From positions 1 to 64,000 of the forward strand of contig JAFYVB010000030.1 of assembly GCA_017549335.1 (NCBI GenBank): a stretch of 64,000 bases of DNA. Direction: 5' to 3'. The DNA comes from Clostridia bacterium (GTDB lineage Bacteria; Bacillota; Clostridia; Christensenellales; Aristaeellaceae). Of this stretch, positions 1-7,342 are shown one piece after another (the first letter of the stretch is position 1; each line of letters starts with the position of its first letter). The notes under the pieces were generated by a model. That model made no database searches, was not told where the DNA came from, and saw nothing but the letters and a program-made list of their open reading frames with translations. Both the position numbers and the translations under genes were made by a program.

Positions 1-1829
1 GGCGACCAGCCGGTGAAGGTATAGGTATACTGCGCATCGGCGGGCTTGACGGGGGTTGCGCCGTTATAAGCAGGCGTATCGCCGTAGGGAACGACAGGAT
101 CCACTTTCAGCACATCACCGTTGTAGTTCTTCCAAGTGATGGGATAAGTAAGCTTTTCAAAAATGCCGTTAACCACCACATCGGAGGTGCCGATGGTGAA
201 TTTGTTATCCGTGATGGTCACGCCGCCGGAAATAACCTCCCACCGCACGAACCTGTAACCCTCGCCGGGCGTGGCGGTCAGGGTCACCTCCGTGCCCTCC
301 TCACCCTTTGCCGGATTGGCAGAAACGCTGCCGCCTCCTTCGGTTTGGGCAGTTGCGGCATACTCCGGGATGTTGTAACGGGTGCGCACATAGGACGAAC
401 CGTTCAGCAACGGAATAAGATCGGTCTTGACAGAATAAGGAGTTCCGGCAAGATTTACTGCGCTGGATTCATTGGCTCCCTGTTTCACACCGATCACGTT
501 ATTGGTGGGTTCAACATAAATTTCAGCGCCTTCGCCGAAAGAACCATTATCCCCCGGGCCGATGCCCTGATAGTCGCCAATCGCCGTAACGTCGACGTCG
601 CCTTTCATAATGAGCTTGCCGGTGAAGTTGCCGCCGTAGCCGGCGCCGATGCCAGCATGGCCATTTGCGGTGACGGTGCTGTCCGTGATCGTGATGGTAC
701 CACTCATTTCGCCGTTGTCACCGCTGCCAATACCGGCGCCACCATTCTCGCCTTTTGCGATGACAGTGCTGTCAGTGATCGTGATGGTGCCGCTCATTTC
801 ACCGTACTGACCACTGCCAATACTGCCGGTGACGGTGCTGTCAGTGATCGTAATGGTTCCTTTCATTTCATAGTATACACCGCTGCCAATTCCTGCTCCA
901 TTATTATGTAAAGAGGCAGCAATGACCGTACCGCCGCTGATGATTATACGGCCCTTGTCGCTAATTGAACCGCCGCCAATGCCGGAACCGAGCTCTCCGC
1001 CCATGGCTGTAACCTTTCCGCCCGTGATCGAAACAGTGCCGCTGAAAACGCCGCCGCCAATACCATCGCCTGCATAGTCGCCTTTGGCGTTAACTTCACC
1101 GCCGCTGATTGTAACAGTACCGCTGAAAGTTCCCCAGTAGCTGCCGATACCTACACCTTGGCTGTCACCTGTAGCGGTAACACTGCCTCCGCTGATTGTA
1201 ACAGTGCCGTTGAATCCGCCTCTGTTTCCGCCAATACCTCCACCGCCCTCTCTGCCCTTTGCAGTGATTATACCACCGGTGATGATAACATTACCGTCAA
1301 AGCTGTTGCCACCGATGCCGTAACTTTCTGCGTATGTACCGCCATTCGCGGTGATGATACCGCCCATGATTGTAACGGTACCACTGAAAGCTTCCCAAGC
1401 ATTACCGCCGATACCGGCAGCCTGATCGGTACCGCTGGCATTGAGTTTACCGCAGGCTTTGGTACATTCATGTCCTTCGCCTGCACTTTCGCAGCGAATG
1501 ACAAGATCAAGACCATTATTGGCGATACTGGCACAGCCGTAGCCACCGGTCACGGTGTTCGTCGTGCCGTTTCTAAGTATGATGGTCAGTTTTGTTGCAG
1601 GTGATTTAACACTGATAGCCGGAGAATAGAGCCAATCAGTGGATCCCAATTCGTCGACAACTTCTTGTGCACCCACAATCGTCACACCATCCAAAATAAT
1701 GGTATGCTCACCGGGCTGGTTAATCACGATGGGATCGCAGACACCGCTGTATGTGGTTTCCGCCGCCAGTGCAGACGTTGCCATCAGGCAAAGGAGTAAT
1801 GCGAAGACGAGAATCAGGAGCTTTTTCAT
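1..1829 (-). CDS. Secreted repeat-rich surface protein with InlB-type repeats (partial, 3' end off window)
   Basis: The reading frame is open from the ATG at 1829 to the left edge (609 codons) with no stop. Residues 1-22 are a typical signal peptide (MKKLLILV start, hydrophobic core, cleavage after SALA). From about residue 125 to 420 there are many glycine-rich units of the form GIGGG-x-SGTVTISGG-x-VTA, which suggest a parallel beta-helix-like stalk. Residues of about 490-560 resemble a divergent InlB B-repeat (GYRFVRW core), and the last 45 or so resemble a Listeria-Bacteroides repeat (ITWKNYNGD...TYTFTGW). Such proteins are usually cell-surface adhesins. The C-terminal anchor is not visible. 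The ribosome site is weak (AGAGAGG). Repeat architecture is seen directly; the adhesin role is inferred. Confidence 0.88.
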   Translation of the reverse strand, partial: MKKLLILVFALLLCLMATSALAAETTYSGVCDPIVINQPGEHTIILDGVTIVGAQEVVDELGSTDWLYSPAISVKSPATKLTIILRNGTTNTVTGGYGCASIANNGLDLVIRCESAGEGHECTKACGKLNASGTDQAAGIGGNAWEAFSGTVTIMGGIITANGGTYAESYGIGGNSFDGNVIITGGIITAKGREGGGGIGGNRGGFNGTVTISGGSVTATGDSQGVGIGSYWGTFSGTVTISGGEVNAKGDYAGDGIGGGVFSGTVSITGGKVTAMGGELGSGIGGGSISDKGRIIISGGTVIAASLHNNGAGIGSGVYYEMKGTITITDSTVTGSIGSGQYGEMSGTITITDSTVIAKGENGGAGIGSGDNGEMSGTITITDSTVTANGHAGIGAGYGGNFTGKLIMKGDVDVTAIGDYQGIGPGDNGSFGEGAEIYVEPTNNVIGVKQGANESSAVNLAGTPYSVKTDLIPLLNGSSYVRTRYNIPEYAATAQTEGGGSVSANPAKGEEGTEVTLTATPGEGYRFVRWEVISGGVTITDNKFTIGTSDVVVNGIFEKLTYPITWKNYNGDVLKVDPVVPYGDTPAYNGATPVKPADAQYTYTFTGWS

Positions 1830-1906
1830 GGGGAGGCCTCTCTTCTTATGTAGTGGGATAATTTTTGGCAGGAATTTTATTGTTACATAGCTTTTATAGC
1901 AGCAAA

Positions 1907-1935
1907 ATGATACCATTTTTTTTTTTTTTTGTCAA
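1907..1935 (-). promoter_or_regulatory. Sigma-A promoter with poly-A spacer, candidate phase-variable promoter
   Basis: On the minus strand a perfect -35 TTGACA (1935-1930) is followed by a 17-nt spacer made of 14 A plus TGG, then -10 TATCAT (1912-1907), with an extended TGG -10. It lies 78 nt upstream of the surface protein start. Spacer length is set by the homopolymer. Confidence 0.8.
1916..1930. repeat. Homopolymer run of 15 T (15 A on minus strand)
   Basis: Fifteen consecutive T on the plus strand, far longer than any other mononucleotide run I noticed in this GC-rich window. It sits inside the spacer of the surface protein promoter, where a one-base slip would change the -35/-10 distance. 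Confidence 0.95.
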
Positions 1936-1952
1936 TATTCGGCAACAGAGGA

Positions 1953-1984
1953 GCAATAAAAGGGACGGCTAAATGCCGTCCCTT
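1953..1984 (-). terminator. Intrinsic terminator of the DUF1540 gene
   Basis: A perfect 10-bp stem (AAGGGACGGC, 1960-1969, with its complement 1975-1984), 5-nt loop, and a minus-strand TTTTATT tail. It separates the DUF1540 gene from the surface protein promoter. Confidence 0.85.
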
Positions 1985-2006
1985 CATTGTTGTCCCGTCG
2001 GGAGAG

Positions 2007-2180
2007 TTACTTGCAGGCGTAGCTGCTGCACATACTTTCGTCGGCGGCTTCGCCGGTGTAGGCCATGGGGGTGGGTTCCACGCGGATGCTGTCGAGGGCG
2101 CAGTGGTTGTCATCCTTATGATGCTTGCAGGAGGCAACGCTGCAATGGATGCACTGGTGACCGTTCTTGGGCTGACTCAT
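2007..2180 (-). CDS. Small DUF1540-like cysteine-rich protein
   Basis: A 57-residue protein starting MSQPKNGHQCIHCSV and ending SSYACK. The Cys pattern CIHC-x4-C-x7-C followed by a short I-x-V segment matches the DUF1540 family of tiny, probably metal-binding proteins common in Clostridia, whose role is not established. An AAGGAAGG ribosome site lies 8 nt before the ATG, and a strong terminator follows the stop. Another Cys pair (MCSSYAC) sits at the C terminus. Family assignment rests on the Cys pattern alone. Its 5' region is shared with the divergent queT gene. Confidence 0.8.
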   Translation of the reverse strand: MSQPKNGHQCIHCSVASCKHHKDDNHCALDSIRVEPTPMAYTGEAADESMCSSYACK

Positions 2181-2211
2181 AAAAATACCTTCCTTTCGGT
2201 GATGAATTGGA

Positions 2212-2240
2212 GCAATGCGCGGAATTTTCCGCGATATTGC
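2212..2240. promoter_or_regulatory. Imperfect palindrome between DUF1540 gene and queT
   Basis: GCAAT (2212-2216) and ATTGC (2236-2240) flank the inner inverted repeat CGCGGAA-TT-TTCCGCG (2218-2233). It lies in the divergent intergenic region just upstream of the queT promoter and has no T-tract, so an operator is more likely than a terminator. Confidence 0.4.
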
Positions 2241-2250
2241 CTCACAGTCA

Positions 2251-2279
2251 TTGTGCCCAAAGACGCGTTGTGTTATAAT
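2251..2279 (+). promoter_or_regulatory. Promoter of queT
   Basis: -35 TTGTGC (2251-2256), 17-nt spacer, -10 TATAAT (2274-2279) with extended TGT. It lies directly upstream of the preQ1 riboswitch. Confidence 0.8.
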
Positions 2280-2303
2280 TACAAATGTTGCCGCAAAGCG
2301 GCA

Positions 2304-2345
2304 GGTGAGTTCGTAACCATCCTCACCTTAAACAAAACTAAGGAG
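2304..2345 (+). promoter_or_regulatory. preQ1-I riboswitch (translational)
   Basis: P1 stem GGTGAG (2304-2309)/CTCACC (2322-2327) encloses a loop with TTCGTAACC, followed by the A-rich tail AAACAAAACTAAGGAG that forms the H-type pseudoknot in class I preQ1 aptamers. The tail contains the Shine-Dalgarno AAGGAG (2340-2345) of queT, so ligand binding should block translation. The downstream queuosine-precursor transporter supports the call. Confidence 0.88.
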
Positions 2346-2357
2346 TGAAACTTCAAA

Positions 2358-2837
2358 ATGAAAAAGAGAAACTCGCTGTACCTGACGCAAGCCGCCGTGA
2401 TTGCGGCGCTGTACGTGGCCCTGACCTACCTGAGCAGTATGCTGGGATTGTGGGAGATCCGGTTTTCCGAAGCCATCTGCATTCTGCCCTATTTTACGGC
2501 GGCGGCTGTTCCGGGACTGACGGTGGGCTGCGTGCTTGCCAATGTGCTGACGGGCTGCGCCCTGTGGGACGTGGTGTTCGGTTCGCTGGCAACCTTCATC
2601 GGCGCATACGTTGCCTATCTGCTGCGCAAGAAGAGCTGGGTGCTTGCGCCCTGGCCCAATATCGTGGCCAATACGCTGGTCATTCCGCTGATCCTCAGGT
2701 ACGTATACTTTGATACTTCCCGTACGCTGCCGGGCCTGTTTGCTTATATGGCGGTGAGCGAGGTAGTTTCCGCGGGTGTGCTGGGGTATATGCTGCTGCA
2801 TACCCTCAAAAAGCACGAGCGGATCTTCAAATTGTAA
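2358..2837 (+). CDS. queT: QueT family queuosine-precursor ECF transporter S component
   Basis: A 159-residue, largely hydrophobic protein with about five membrane segments and the family's conserved EIRFSEAI and NVLTGCALWDVVFGS-like segments. QueT is the substrate-binding component of an energy-coupling-factor transporter for queuosine precursors (preQ1/preQ0-like pyrrolopyrimidines). The preQ1-I riboswitch overlapping its ribosome site fits this exactly. The ATG at 2358 lies 12 nt after AAGGAG. The shared ECF energising module is not in this window. Confidence 0.93.
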   Translation: MKKRNSLYLTQAAVIAALYVALTYLSSMLGLWEIRFSEAICILPYFTAAAVPGLTVGCVLANVLTGCALWDVVFGSLATFIGAYVAYLLRKKSWVLAPWPNIVANTLVIPLILRYVYFDTSRTLPGLFAYMAVSEVVSAGVLGYMLLHTLKKHERIFKL

Positions 2838-2844
2838 ACTTCGT

Positions 2845-2873
2845 TTGAATCCGGGAACGGATTATGGTATAAT
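2845..2873 (+). promoter_or_regulatory. Promoter of zinc-ribbon membrane protein
   Basis: -35 TTGAAT (2845-2850), 17-nt spacer, -10 TATAAT (2868-2873) with extended TGG, immediately after the queT stop. Confidence 0.8.
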
Positions 2874-2904
2874 AGATCGTCTGCCAACGGGAGGAGGGAA
2901 GCGG

Positions 2905-3573
2905 ATGCACGGTTATTATTGCAAAAAATGTAAACGCGACAGCGCTTCGCCTGTCTGCCAGTATTGCGGCGTTCAGATTGCTTCGCTTCATCAGAACGAA
3001 CGCTTTTTCTGGAAGATGCTTCGCATCCCGCTGGGGGATACGGTGACGGTGATCGGCGCGCTCAGGATACTGCTGGCGCTGCTGATAATGCTGGTGCTTA
3101 CGCTGTTTGTGGGCGAATTGATATTCTCAAGCGACAAAAGCTCGGCGGTTTATCTGCTGACCATGGGCGGAATCCTCCCCTGGGCGCTGGTCTTTCTGGC
3201 CATCGGCGCAGCGGCGGTCTTCCTGATGCTGGGGCTTCAGGGCCGAGAGGAAATGCATTTTGTTGTCGATAACCGCGGCGCTCACGTGATGACGTGGATC
3301 GAGCCCTCCAGAATGAAATGCTTCGCCCGTTTCGTCCCCTACGAAGAGTTCAAAATCACCGCCGATCCCGAGGGCAATCCCCGTATGCTGATCGGCGAAA
3401 GCCACATCCTGTGGGATGACGTTTGCCGCTTTGAAGTGCGCGGACGTGCAGGCCGTATCGATCTGTACAGACCCAGCGGTTTCCGCTTTATGAGTCTGTA
3501 TCCCGAAAAACAGGAGATGGAAGCGCTGGTGCAGTACATCACGCCCCGTATGAAGCATTTGGTGAAGAAATAA
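2905..3573 (+). CDS. Zinc-ribbon membrane protein of unknown function
   Basis: 222 residues from the ATG at 2905, chosen because GGAGGAGGGAA precedes it and the promoter ends just upstream. Residues 1-22 form a two-CxxC zinc ribbon (YYCKKCKR...VCQYCGV). Two membrane segments follow (about residues 48-72 and 84-112), then a cytoplasmic domain of about 110 residues with a PH-like feel (short strands, no catalytic motif). The family is not recognised. The gene has its own promoter and a strong terminator, so it is a monocistronic unit. Confidence 0.75.
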   Translation: MHGYYCKKCKRDSASPVCQYCGVQIASLHQNERFFWKMLRIPLGDTVTVIGALRILLALLIMLVLTLFVGELIFSSDKSSAVYLLTMGGILPWALVFLAIGAAAVFLMLGLQGREEMHFVVDNRGAHVMTWIEPSRMKCFARFVPYEEFKITADPEGNPRMLIGESHILWDDVCRFEVRGRAGRIDLYRPSGFRFMSLYPEKQEMEALVQYITPRMKHLVKK

Positions 3574-3576
3574 AAC

Positions 3577-3607
3577 AATGCCTTTGGACTTTGCGTCCAA
3601 AGGCATT
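3577..3607. terminator. Bidirectional intrinsic terminator
   Basis: A 13-bp perfect stem (AATGCCTTTGGAC and complement) around a TTTGC loop, with T-rich tails on both strands. It ends both the upstream plus gene and the convergent galE. Confidence 0.9.
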
Positions 3608-3617
3608 TTGCTTTTGA

Positions 3618-4640
3618 TCAGTCTTCCTTGGGATAGCCGGTGGGATTTTGGGACTGCCAGTTCCATGCATCGCGGCACATATCATCCAGCGTGTGCACGG
3701 CCTTCCAGCCCAGAAGCTTATGGGCCTTGGAGGGATCGGCGTAGGAGATGGGCGAATCGCCTGCGCGGCGGGGGGCGTCACGGTGGGGGAGCGTCAGATG
3801 ATTGGCGCGCTCAAAGGCTTCGATCATCTGATATACGCTGTAGCCTTCGCCCGTGCCCAGATTGAAGGTGTCAATGCCGGTATGCGCAAGGGAATATTCA
3901 AGGGCTTTGAGATGTCCCGCCGCCAGATCCATGACGTGAATATAGTCGCGGATGCAGGTGCCGTCGGGGGTGTTGTAATCATTGCCGAAAACCTGCAGTT
4001 CCTTGCGGATGCCCGCCGCCGTCTGGCAGATGAAGGGCATCAGGTTGTTGGGGATGCCTGCAGGATCCTCGCCGATCATGCCGCTTTCGTGGGCGCCGGC
4101 GGGATTGAAATAGCGAAGCAGCACCACCGACCACTGAGGATCGGCCTTGACCAGATCGCGCAGGATCTGCTCGTTCATCCACTTGGTCCAGCCGTAGGGA
4201 TTGGTGCAGACGCCCAGAGGGAGATCCTCCCGCAGCGGCACGCAGTCATTGGCGCCGTAGACCGTGGCAGAGGAGGAGAACACCAGCTTTTTTACGTTAT
4301 GCCGGGACATCGCGTTGCAAAGCGCAATGGTGGAATCAAGGTTGTTGCGATAATAGCGCATGGGGATGCTTACGGATTCGCCCACCGACTTAAGACCGGC
4401 AAAATGCACGACGGCGTCGATCTGCTCGTTGGCGAAAACCTCGTCCAAAAATTCTTCATCGCAGCAATCGCCCATATAAAAGGTGATTTTTTTGCCCGTG
4501 ATCTTTTCCACGCGCTCCATGGACACGGGAGAGGAATTGCTCAAATTGTCGATGACAATGATTTCGTGGCCCGCTTCCAGCAGACAAACGCAGGTGTGAG
4601 AACCGATATAGCCGGCGCCGCCGGTGAGAAGATATCGCAT
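3618..4640 (-). CDS. galE: UDP-glucose 4-epimerase
   Basis: 340 residues, usual length for GalE. It interconverts UDP-glucose and UDP-galactose for galactose use and surface polysaccharides. The N terminus has the NAD-binding GGAGYIGSH motif (residues 7-15). SSSATVYG and the YxxxK pair in NPYGWTKWMNEQ give the extended short-chain dehydrogenase catalytic triad. The family usually reads YGxTKLM, and here a Trp replaces the Leu. The start is fixed by AGGAGG upstream. It stands alone, with a near-consensus promoter and a terminator shared with the convergent gene. Confidence 0.95.
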   Translation of the reverse strand: MRYLLTGGAGYIGSHTCVCLLEAGHEIIVIDNLSNSSPVSMERVEKITGKKITFYMGDCCDEEFLDEVFANEQIDAVVHFAGLKSVGESVSIPMRYYRNNLDSTIALCNAMSRHNVKKLVFSSSATVYGANDCVPLREDLPLGVCTNPYGWTKWMNEQILRDLVKADPQWSVVLLRYFNPAGAHESGMIGEDPAGIPNNLMPFICQTAAGIRKELQVFGNDYNTPDGTCIRDYIHVMDLAAGHLKALEYSLAHTGIDTFNLGTGEGYSVYQMIEAFERANHLTLPHRDAPRRAGDSPISYADPSKAHKLLGWKAVHTLDDMCRDAWNWQSQNPTGYPKED

Positions 4641-4684
4641 AAGGAATAGCCTCCTGATGATGGGGTTGAATTTATACCCGATCC

Positions 4685-4713
4685 AGTATATAATTCTTCC
4701 GAAAAAATGTCAA
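4685..4713 (-). promoter_or_regulatory. Promoter of galE
   Basis: Minus-strand -35 TTGACA (4713-4708), 17-nt spacer, -10 TATACT (4690-4685), followed by a leader of about 40 nt. Confidence 0.85.
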
Positions 4714-4812
4714 TTAAAACGATGGTTCAAGAGGAAATTATTACCAGAGTGCATGAAAAAGCGTCTTTGCACCGTTAAATAAAGGAAGAGCAAACGAAAG
4801 GAGTGAAAGCGC

Positions 4813-5391
4813 GTGAGCTTGTTTGGCAAAAAGAGCCGCAGCGAGCGGTTTGAAGAACTGGCGGCGCAGCATGAACGGGCGGTATATCTGACCTGCCTTC
4901 GCATGATGAGCAACCGCGAAGACGCGCTTGACTGTGCGCAGGAAGCCATGCTCAATGCATACCGCGCCTTTGACAGAGTGGAAGAGGAAGCCGCGTGCAA
5001 AGCGTGGTTTGTGAAAATTGCTCATAATGTGTGCGTTGACCAGCTGCGCAAACGCAGGAATATCGTTTCTCTGGATTCGCTCCGCGAAGACGGCTATGAT
5101 CCTGCGGATGAAAAGAGCCTTTCGCCCTATGCCCGCCTTGAAGAAAAGGAGCGTATGCAGCTTCTCAAGGAAGCGGTTGCCGATCTTTCCGACGAGCAGA
5201 GAAGCATGATTGTGCTGCGGGATTTCCGGAATATGTCCTACGAAGAGATCGGCGAAATGCTCAATGTACCCCTTGGAACGGTGAAAAGTCGCATCAAGCG
5301 CGCCCGTGAAAAAATAAAAAAGATTCTTTTGCAAAAAACGGAACTTTTTTCCGCAGATTCCGTTATAGAAAATGAGGGGAGGCAAAAATGA
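4813..5391 (+). CDS. ECF-type RNA polymerase sigma factor
   Basis: 192 residues with region 2 (DCAQEAMLNAYRAFDR, and W/V-containing AWFVKIAHN) and a region 4 helix-turn-helix (MSYEEIGEMLNVPLGTVKSRI) typical of extracytoplasmic-function sigma-70 factors. The start codon is GTG, chosen because AAAGGAG lies 8 nt upstream; no in-frame ATG precedes it. The stop overlaps the start of the membrane anti-sigma candidate by 4 nt (ATGA), the usual sigma/anti-sigma arrangement. The likely role is a response to envelope signals. No autoregulatory promoter could be assigned with confidence. Confidence 0.92.
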   Translation: MSLFGKKSRSERFEELAAQHERAVYLTCLRMMSNREDALDCAQEAMLNAYRAFDRVEEEAACKAWFVKIAHNVCVDQLRKRRNIVSLDSLREDGYDPADEKSLSPYARLEEKERMQLLKEAVADLSDEQRSMIVLRDFRNMSYEEIGEMLNVPLGTVKSRIKRAREKIKKILLQKTELFSADSVIENEGRQK

Positions 5392-6563
5392 TGGATTGCA
5401 AAACATTTGCTTCGCTTCTCGATGTTTCACAGGAGGCATTGCAGCCTGAGCAAAAACGCGGGATGGAAGAGCATGCCCGCGAATGCGAAGAGTGCGCTGC
5501 GCGTCTGACACTGCAGGCCGATTGCGCTGCCATGGATGCCCGGGAAGAATTGCCTGACGAATTTACGATGGGATGGCGAATGAAGATTCGCCGGGAGGAA
5601 GCGATGGAACAGAAACGTTTGAGAATGCAGGGCTTTAAAAAGATCCTTGCTACGGCGGCTGCGGTGGTGTTTGTCATCGGCGGCGCTGCCGTCAGCGGAA
5701 TGAACGGATGGGGACTGCCTGAAGCAGCCAAACCCAACACCGCGATCCGCTATACTTCCGATACCGCTGCCAGAAGTGCGCAGACCTACGGTTTCTCCGC
5801 CAATTCCGCAGCGGGGGCAGACGGTGCCGTGATGCTCAAGAGCGTGAGCACGTCCGATACTGTATCGGAAAATGCCGTGCAGACGCCCAAGATCATCCGC
5901 ACCATCGACTATACCATCAAGACCAAAGCCTTTGACGCCGATTACGAAAAGATTCTGGAAATGACTCGTCAGTTCGGCGGATATGTGGAGAGCCTGAATG
6001 CTTCGGGCGACGTGATGAACGGCGACCTCCGCTATGCCTATTTCACGCTGCGCATTCCCTCCGACAAGCTGGATGATTTCATCGGCAGCGCCAAAACGGT
6101 GGGAGCCGCCACGGCGTATTCCGAGTATACGCAGGACGTAAGCGATAATTATTACGACATTGAAACCCGTCTTGCTACGCAGGAAGCAAAAATGCAGCGT
6201 CTCAACGAACTGCTTCTGATGGCTACCGATATGGAGGATCTGATCGTCATCGAAAATGCCATCAGCGAAACGCAGTATCAGATCGACCGTTACATGGGCC
6301 AGCTGAAGGGCTATGACAGCCGCATCACCAATTCCTACGTCAACGTAACGCTGCGCGAACTGAGTGATGACGCCGTCCTGGAGCTTCCCGAAACCACTTT
6401 GGGACAGCGCATCGTCAATGCTGTAAAGACTTCCGTCAAGGGCATGGGTGAGTTTATCTCCGATGCCGCCGTATTTCTCATGGCGGCGCTGCCCTGGTGC
6501 GCAGCGCTTTGCGTGATCGTGATCGTCGTGAAGGTCATCCGCAGAAAGACGAAGAAAAAGTAA
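5388..6563 (+). CDS. Membrane anti-sigma factor with zinc-finger and DUF4349 domain
   Basis: 391 residues. The N terminus carries a zinc anti-sigma motif (Cys4 plus H29-x3-C33-x2-C36), the cytoplasmic part that would hold the ECF sigma factor encoded just upstream. A membrane segment follows (about residues 84-104). Residues of about 165-350 form an extracytoplasmic domain with the DUF4349 pattern (IDYTIKTKAFD, FGGYVESLN, YFTLRIPS and a long coiled coil around QEAKMQRLNELL), then a second membrane segment (about 365-385) and a basic tail. The two-membrane-span layout with a sensor domain outside is inferred from hydrophobicity. It is translationally coupled to the sigma gene by an ATGA overlap. 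Confidence 0.85.
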   Translation: MMDCKTFASLLDVSQEALQPEQKRGMEEHARECEECAARLTLQADCAAMDAREELPDEFTMGWRMKIRREEAMEQKRLRMQGFKKILATAAAVVFVIGGAAVSGMNGWGLPEAAKPNTAIRYTSDTAARSAQTYGFSANSAAGADGAVMLKSVSTSDTVSENAVQTPKIIRTIDYTIKTKAFDADYEKILEMTRQFGGYVESLNASGDVMNGDLRYAYFTLRIPSDKLDDFIGSAKTVGAATAYSEYTQDVSDNYYDIETRLATQEAKMQRLNELLLMATDMEDLIVIENAISETQYQIDRYMGQLKGYDSRITNSYVNVTLRELSDDAVLELPETTLGQRIVNAVKTSVKGMGEFISDAAVFLMAALPWCAALCVIVIVVKVIRRKTKKK

Positions 6564-6630
6564 TTCTACGTTCCGTAGGTGGTTATTTTCCTGCTTTTCC
6601 TTTATGATGGCTGTGCGGAGGTGAAAACGT

Positions 6631-7302
6631 ATGGATCAGTATGTGACCGGCGCAGTCATCCGGGAGCTGCGGGAGAAAAAGGGCTTGACGCAGGCCGAAT
6701 TTGCCGAAAAGCTGTTTGTATCCGACAAAGCCGTTTCCAAATGGGAATCGGGCAAAGGTTATCCCGATATCACGCTGCTGGAGCCCATTGCCAAGGCGCT
6801 TGACATTTCGGTTTCCGAGCTGCTTGCGGGCAGAACGGTGGAAAATGTGAACGTATCTGCCAGCATGCTCCGATCCAAATTCTATGTTTGTCCTGTTTGC
6901 GGAAATATTTTTCACAGCATGGGCGAAGCGGCGATCAGCTGCCACGGCATTTTGCTTACGCCCCAGCAGGCGGAGGAAACGGACGAGCAGCATATGATCT
7001 TCATCGAAGGCGTGGAGGATGAGTATTTTGTTCGTATCGAGCACGATATGACAAAACAGCATTACATTTCCTTCGTGGCGGCCATGACGCCCGACAGCCT
7101 GCAGCTGGTCAAACTGTACCCGGAAGGCAATGCCGAAGCCCGGCTCAAAATGCGGGCGGTGAAGCGGATCTTTTTCTACTGCAACCGGGACGGATTGTTC
7201 TCCATCACTGTGAACAAAGCCATTCACGGAAGACCCGGCGCCTATGACGATACCGCCGAAAGACGGGCACTGGAAGATAGGGCTAAAAAGATATTCGGAT
7301 AA
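6631..7302 (+). CDS. HTH (XRE) regulator fused to a desulfoferrodoxin/superoxide-reductase-like domain
   Basis: 223 residues. Residues 6-65 are an XRE/Cro helix-turn-helix (GLTQAEFAEKLFVSDKAVSKWE). Residues of about 84-105 resemble a desulforedoxin-type metal site (C87-PV-C90, then C104-H105 where the family normally has CC). The rest follows the superoxide reductase fold. Candidate iron ligands H121, H138, H144 and C184 are present, but the usual His after the Cys (CNxHG) is Asp187 (YCNRDG). This suggests a redox or superoxide-sensing regulator rather than a normal enzyme, which is inference. GGAGG precedes the ATG, and a bidirectional terminator follows. Confidence 0.82.
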   Translation: MDQYVTGAVIRELREKKGLTQAEFAEKLFVSDKAVSKWESGKGYPDITLLEPIAKALDISVSELLAGRTVENVNVSASMLRSKFYVCPVCGNIFHSMGEAAISCHGILLTPQQAEETDEQHMIFIEGVEDEYFVRIEHDMTKQHYISFVAAMTPDSLQLVKLYPEGNAEARLKMRAVKRIFFYCNRDGLFSITVNKAIHGRPGAYDDTAERRALEDRAKKIFG

Positions 7303-7308
7303 ACACAA

Positions 7309-7338
7309 AACACGCATCGTATGATGCGTGTTTTTTTC
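7309..7338. terminator. Bidirectional intrinsic terminator
   Basis: A 10-bp stem AACACGCATC (7309-7318) with its complement (7323-7332) and a seven-base T tail on plus; the minus strand also has a T-rich tail. It separates convergent genes. Confidence 0.88.
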
Positions 7339-7342
7339 TTGA

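Noticed and set aside
345-1604. Plus-strand frames with threonine/alanine-rich repeats in the first 1.6 kb
   Set aside because: They are the antisense of the repeat-coding surface protein, which has a signal peptide, promoter and uninterrupted frame.
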